Assembly (NCBI GenBank): GCA_024640205.1
Contig: JAHEFL010000001.1
Coordinates: forward strand, 1 to 19,018
Direction: 5' to 3'
DNA: 19,018 nucleotides
Source: Flavobacteriales bacterium
Lineage (GTDB): Bacteria; Bacteroidota; Bacteroidia; Flavobacteriales_F; PHOS-HE28
Shown piece after piece: positions 15,962 through 19,018 of the stretch (position 1 is the stretch's first letter; each line of letters begins with the position of its first letter). The notes under the pieces were generated by a model. It worked only from the letters and a program-made list of their open reading frames with translations. It had not been told where the DNA came from and did no database searches. A program made the translations under genes and the position numbers.

Positions 15962-16122
15962 TCCCGTTGCCGCTACGGCATCGATCCATCAACAGGATGA
16001 TCGTGGGAACGACCTTTTTCGTGTTCACAATTAGGGAAAACGTTCCACTCATCAACGATCGGTCTTTCCTCATGATCGATCTGCTTCGGAAAACAAGTTT
16101 TGTTCTGATCATTCGCTTCACG

Positions 16123-16138
16123 TGGATCGAACGATCCA
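16123..16138. repeat. Inverted repeat TGGATCG-AA-CGATCCA
   Basis: Seven-base arms are separated by two bases, in the middle of the GATC-rich spacer. The dyad is the most symmetric element of that spacer and a reasonable operator candidate. Confidence 0.5.
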
Positions 16139-16281
16139 ACACCCATTCCAACCACCCCGTTCTTTCAACAACCCTTCCTTCCATATATCATGAACGATCG
16201 TTGATCATTCACCCGGGATGAGGGCGGGTCATGACTTTGTTGCGTTGTTCATAACGGTCCGATCCTTGATGACCCGTGCGC

Positions 16282-16289
16282 TACTTTTG
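16282..16289 (+). promoter_or_regulatory. Candidate -7 element (TACTTTTG) for the MORN-repeat gene
   Basis: TACTTTTG fits TAnnTTTG and lies about 91 bp before the ATG at 16381. The only TTG upstream (16266-16268) is 13 bp away, closer than usual. If it is used, the leader would cover the AT-rich stretch before the start codon. Confidence 0.35.
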
Positions 16290-16380
16290 ATAAGCCATAT
16301 CACCAAGTCAGGTCGCATTCGATCACCAACATTGTGAACAGCTCTTACTATATCATCATCTTTTATTAGAAGAATTATAA

Positions 16381-17898
16381 ATGCAAATAAGGTTGTGGAT
16401 AGTTCTATTTGGGTTGATGCCATATTGTGCGGCACAAGGACAGGTAGAAGGTCCGGATACCACTCGCTATTACCACCCCAACGGACAGGTAAGCAGTGAA
16501 GGTGTACTCGTGGATGGAAAACCGGAAGGCTATTGGCGCACTTATTATGATTCCGGTGTCTTGCGTTCGGAAGGGAATAGAAGGAACCATCTGCTGGATA
16601 GCCTATGGAAATTCTATTCACCCGAAGGAAGCCTTCAGAGTGAAATTGAATACCAGGAGGATGTGCGGGAGGGGGAGTCCCGGAAATACAATTCCGTTGG
16701 TGTACTTGTTTCCAGGGAATACTTTCTGAATGACCAGCGGGAGGGAATGGCGGAATACTATCATGAGTCGGGTCCCATCCACATGGAGGTTCCTTTTAAG
16801 AATGGGAAAGAGGAGGGGACCGGTTATGAATATGCGGAGGATGGCAGGGTGATCTCCATTCTGTATTACGGTGCCGGAATGCTTCGTCGGAGGGAGGAGA
16901 TAAATCGTGTGGACCGAATGGGATTGAAGCAAGGTCCATGGAAGGAATTCCACCCCAATGGAAGGATCAATTGGGAGGGGAACTATGTCGATGACCGCTT
17001 ACAGGGTATCTACAAGGAATTCGATGCGCAGGGCAATCTGAAGGAGATGGAGAAGTACGATGCCGGTGAAGTGAACATCGCTGCGCAGGAAACGATGTTG
17101 ATGGAGATCAAACGGACATTTCATGCCGGTGGCAAGATCGCGAGCATCGGTAGCTACACAAAGAGCGGAAAACGGGAGGGACTATTCAAGGAATTCGCAA
17201 CGTCCGGTGAAGTGACCGGTGCAAAACTGTATTCGAACGACCGGCTCATCAGCGAGGGAATGGTGAACAACCTGGGGGTGATGGAAGGCCCATGGACCGA
17301 GTATTATGCCACTGGAGAAATGCGGGCAGAAGGGGAATACAAAGAAGGAAAGCGCAACGGCGACTGGGTATTCTTCCACCGAAGCGGCGAGACCGAACAA
17401 AAAGGGAAATACCTTGATGGTAAGCCACATGGGCCATGGAAATGGTACCACCCGAACGGACGCCTGCACAGGGAGGAGATCTATCGAAAAGGGAAGGAGG
17501 ACGGCCCTTCGGTGGAATATGATGAGGATGGGCAGGTGATCACCCAAGGGGAATACATTGACGGCCGCCGGGAAGGGCCGTGGTTATATGAGTTGGGCGA
17601 CCATAAAGAGGAAGGCGTGTACAAGGATGGGTACAAGGATGGTCAATGGGTGTTCACCTACGATAATGGCAAAAAGAACTTCGTCGGGAGTTACGTGAAC
17701 GGTGAGCCGCACGGGAAACACAGGTGGTATTGGCCCAACGGCTTGTTGATGTTGGAGGGGCGCTATGTCATGGGTTTGGAGCAGGGTGACTTCACCCACT
17801 TTGACCAGAATGGTGTCATTGTTTTCACGGTCCGGTTTCGGGATGGTGCAGAGATCCGCTTCGATGGGGTGCGGGTACCCCCGCCATATCAGCCATGA
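16381..17898 (+). CDS. Exported MORN_2/YwqK-repeat protein
   Basis: The 505-residue protein has a signal peptide (MQIRLWIVLFGLMPYCAAQGQ) and then consists almost wholly of repeats of about 23-25 residues. Each unit reads roughly YYxxNGxxxxEGxYxxGKxxGxW, for example YYHPNGQVSSEGVLVDGKPEGYW, WYHPNGRLHREEIYRKGKEDG and WYWPNGLLMLEGRYVMGLEQG. I count about 18 units between residues 25 and 490, forming a long beta-hairpin array. Database names for this family often say 'toxin-antitoxin system YwqK family antitoxin', but nothing here supports a toxin-antitoxin role: no toxin gene adjoins it and the protein is exported. A structural or binding role in the envelope is more likely. The PAS-sensor gene follows after 12 bp, suggesting one transcript. 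Confidence 0.9.
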   Translation: MQIRLWIVLFGLMPYCAAQGQVEGPDTTRYYHPNGQVSSEGVLVDGKPEGYWRTYYDSGVLRSEGNRRNHLLDSLWKFYSPEGSLQSEIEYQEDVREGESRKYNSVGVLVSREYFLNDQREGMAEYYHESGPIHMEVPFKNGKEEGTGYEYAEDGRVISILYYGAGMLRRREEINRVDRMGLKQGPWKEFHPNGRINWEGNYVDDRLQGIYKEFDAQGNLKEMEKYDAGEVNIAAQETMLMEIKRTFHAGGKIASIGSYTKSGKREGLFKEFATSGEVTGAKLYSNDRLISEGMVNNLGVMEGPWTEYYATGEMRAEGEYKEGKRNGDWVFFHRSGETEQKGKYLDGKPHGPWKWYHPNGRLHREEIYRKGKEDGPSVEYDEDGQVITQGEYIDGRREGPWLYELGDHKEEGVYKDGYKDGQWVFTYDNGKKNFVGSYVNGEPHGKHRWYWPNGLLMLEGRYVMGLEQGDFTHFDQNGVIVFTVRFRDGAEIRFDGVRVPPPYQP

Positions 17899-17910
17899 TC
17901 ATCATGAACC

Positions 17911-19018
17911 ATGTCCCCAGGTAAGATTGGCCGCACGACCCAGGTGGGACGGTCGGATGTGAACGCACCAATTACCCCGGATGCACTGAGCAAGGCATAC
18001 GAGGATCTTCAGCGCAGGTATGATGACCTCCTTATCAGGAACTTGGCCGCCATTTTCAGGACCACCATTGATGGCCGGTTCGTGGAGTGTAATGATGCCA
18101 TGGCCGGCATGCTTGGATATAAGGACAGAGAGGAATTAATGGCCCGCTCTGCAAAGGAGCTTTACTTCTCGATTACGGACCGGGATAAGTTCATCCGGGA
18201 ACTCAAGCGTGAAGGCAGATTGATGAATTATATGATCTCGCTGAAACATACAAGTGGAAAGCGGGTAGAGGTGATGGAGAACGTGTTCTTGGACGAGGAC
18301 CCCACAGGGGATCGAACGATCCAAGGCATGGCCTTTGACATTACGCCTTTGAGAGAAGCCGAGCGGGAGCAACAGGCCCTTTTAACCAGCTTGCGAGCGC
18401 TGGTGGAACATGTTCGGGATGGGATCGTCCTGGTGCAGGATGGCCGGATCCGTTTTACGAACCCAGCGGCAAGGAAGCTTCTGGGCAGCAATAACCTGGA
18501 TGGTACCGCAATCGCGTCCCTTTTCGTCAATGAGGATATTGACGCAGTGATCGAGGATGCGTGCCGGTCAGCTATGCAGGATCGCCCGGGTTCCCATGTG
18601 TTAAGGACCTTATCCGGTCAGGAATTGGTCCTGTTCGCCGAGGGTTCCCTACATGAAGGCAGACCCGCTTATCAACTCACCCTGCAAGATCAAAGCGGAC
18701 AGCGAAGAATGCTGCAGGAGCAGATGAGGATCCAGATGGCCGAGGAAGTGAATTCCCTTTTGCGCCAGGAGATCGAACATCATAAGCAAACGCAAGAGGA
18801 ATTACGCAGGTCCCAGAGATTCTCGAGCATCCTCGTGGATAGTTCGTTGGATATGATCATCGCCTCCGATCCGGACGGCAGGATAACGGAATTCAATCCG
18901 GCCGCGGTATTGCGATTCGGGTGGGAGCGCGAAGAGGTGATCGGAAAAAATTCAAGCATGCTCTACGCTGATCGTGCCGGATATGACCACGTTCAATCCG
19001 AGTTGGCGAAGCACGGTG
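17911..19018 (+). CDS. Multi-PAS-domain signalling protein, N-terminal part (runs off window)
   Basis: From the ATG at 17911 the frame stays open to the right edge, giving 369 residues of an incomplete protein. Three PAS domains are visible. Residues of about 44-148 contain NLAAIFRTTIDGRFVECNDAMAGMLGYKDREEL and end in GMAFDITPLREAE. Residues of about 160-262 contain VEHVRDGIVLVQDGRIRFTNPAARKLLG and end in TLQDQSGQRR. The third begins near 303 with FSSILVDSSLDMIIASDPDGRITEFNPAAVLRFGW. A helical linker (268-301, HHKQTQEELRRSQ) joins the last two. There is no signal peptide or membrane segment so far, so it is probably a soluble sensor. A histidine kinase or other output domain is expected downstream but is not in view. 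It starts 12 bp after the MORN-repeat gene. Confidence 0.88.
   Translation, partial: MSPGKIGRTTQVGRSDVNAPITPDALSKAYEDLQRRYDDLLIRNLAAIFRTTIDGRFVECNDAMAGMLGYKDREELMARSAKELYFSITDRDKFIRELKREGRLMNYMISLKHTSGKRVEVMENVFLDEDPTGDRTIQGMAFDITPLREAEREQQALLTSLRALVEHVRDGIVLVQDGRIRFTNPAARKLLGSNNLDGTAIASLFVNEDIDAVIEDACRSAMQDRPGSHVLRTLSGQELVLFAEGSLHEGRPAYQLTLQDQSGQRRMLQEQMRIQMAEEVNSLLRQEIEHHKQTQEELRRSQRFSSILVDSSLDMIIASDPDGRITEFNPAAVLRFGWEREEVIGKNSSMLYADRAGYDHVQSELAKHG

Larger units (their letters stand above)
15937..16380. other. 444-bp non-coding region, GATC-rich with short direct and inverted repeats
   Basis: This is the divergent spacer between rpiB and the MORN-repeat gene. The short frames here look unlike protein. 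It holds 12 GATC sites, eight of them between 16057 and 16206. AACGATC occurs three times in the same orientation (16054, 16130, 16193) and TGATCATTC twice (16106, 16202). Inverted repeats are TGGATCG-AA-CGATCCA (16123-16138) and the 10-bp palindrome AACGATCGTT (16193-16202). The last 50 bp before 16381 are AT-rich. The pattern suggests clustered protein-binding sites; what binds is unknown. Confidence 0.6.

Noticed and set aside
15936..16221. Short open frames on both strands in the GATC-rich spacer (62-84 residues)
   Set aside because: Composition is random-looking (many Arg, Ile, Ser, Met), with no plausible start region, and the two strands overlap fully. The region is better treated as non-coding.
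15937..16402. Calling the spacer oriC
   Set aside because: Only one near-match DnaA box is visible and it lies in the coding region. There is no DnaA-box cluster and no dnaA, so the evidence is insufficient without whole-genome skew.
16381..17898. Toxin-antitoxin system suggested by the YwqK family name
   Set aside because: The protein is exported and built of about 18 MORN-like repeats, and no toxin-like small gene is adjacent. The name is historical and not evidence.

Overview
The window looks like a chromosomal segment of a moderately GC-rich (roughly 50-55% by eye) Bacteroidota bacterium, most likely Flavobacteriales or a close relative. Four things point there: a C-terminal type IX secretion sorting domain, a DUF4175 membrane protein followed by an anti-sigma-type ATPase and ybeY, several matches to the Bacteroidota -7 promoter element TAnnTTTG, and a general lack of strong Shine-Dalgarno sequences. 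Most genes are housekeeping or ordinary envelope and signalling functions. I see no insertion sequence, phage, CRISPR array, tRNA or rRNA.

Layout. (1) Positions 2-643 hold the end of a secreted T9SS cargo protein. (2) Positions 753-5050 are a compact, apparently co-transcribed set: a giant DUF4175 coiled-coil membrane protein, a small HATPase (anti-sigma/RsbW-like) protein and the rRNA-processing RNase YbeY. (3) Positions 5094-7727 hold four small genes on both strands: a JmjC/cupin_8-type putative oxygenase (-), a secreted helical protein (-), an exported YbjN-like protein (+) and an unrecognised cytoplasmic protein (+). (4) Positions 7956-10789 carry mnmG (tRNA U34 modification) overlapping a zinc-ribbon SAM methyltransferase. 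(5) Positions 11024-13937 carry an ALDH7-type aldehyde dehydrogenase and a TlpA-like thioredoxin lipoprotein. (6) Positions 13945-15936 (-) carry rpiB and an exported M28 aminopeptidase. (7) A 444-bp non-coding region (15937-16380) is unusually rich in GATC motifs. (8) Positions 16381-19018 carry an exported protein with about 18 MORN_2/YwqK repeats, then the N-terminal half of a multi-PAS signalling protein that runs off the window.

The most interesting signal is a pair of 14-bp palindromes, GTTCCACGTGGAAC, at 9438-9451 (inside mnmG) and 9877-9890 (at the start of the methyltransferase gene). They match the ParB-binding parS centromere motif and sit in one identical 20-bp context, 439 bp apart. 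Both lie inside coding sequence and dictate the peptides VPRGT and FHVEH. This suggests the window belongs to the origin-proximal chromosome-partitioning region, although parA/parB and a convincing oriC are not in view. Secondary points are the ybeY-mnmG interval filled by four unrelated genes, an Asp in place of the third metal-ligand His in YbeY, and the GATC-rich intergenic region. I do not see a clearly new multi-gene system, and I rate the interpretations accordingly.
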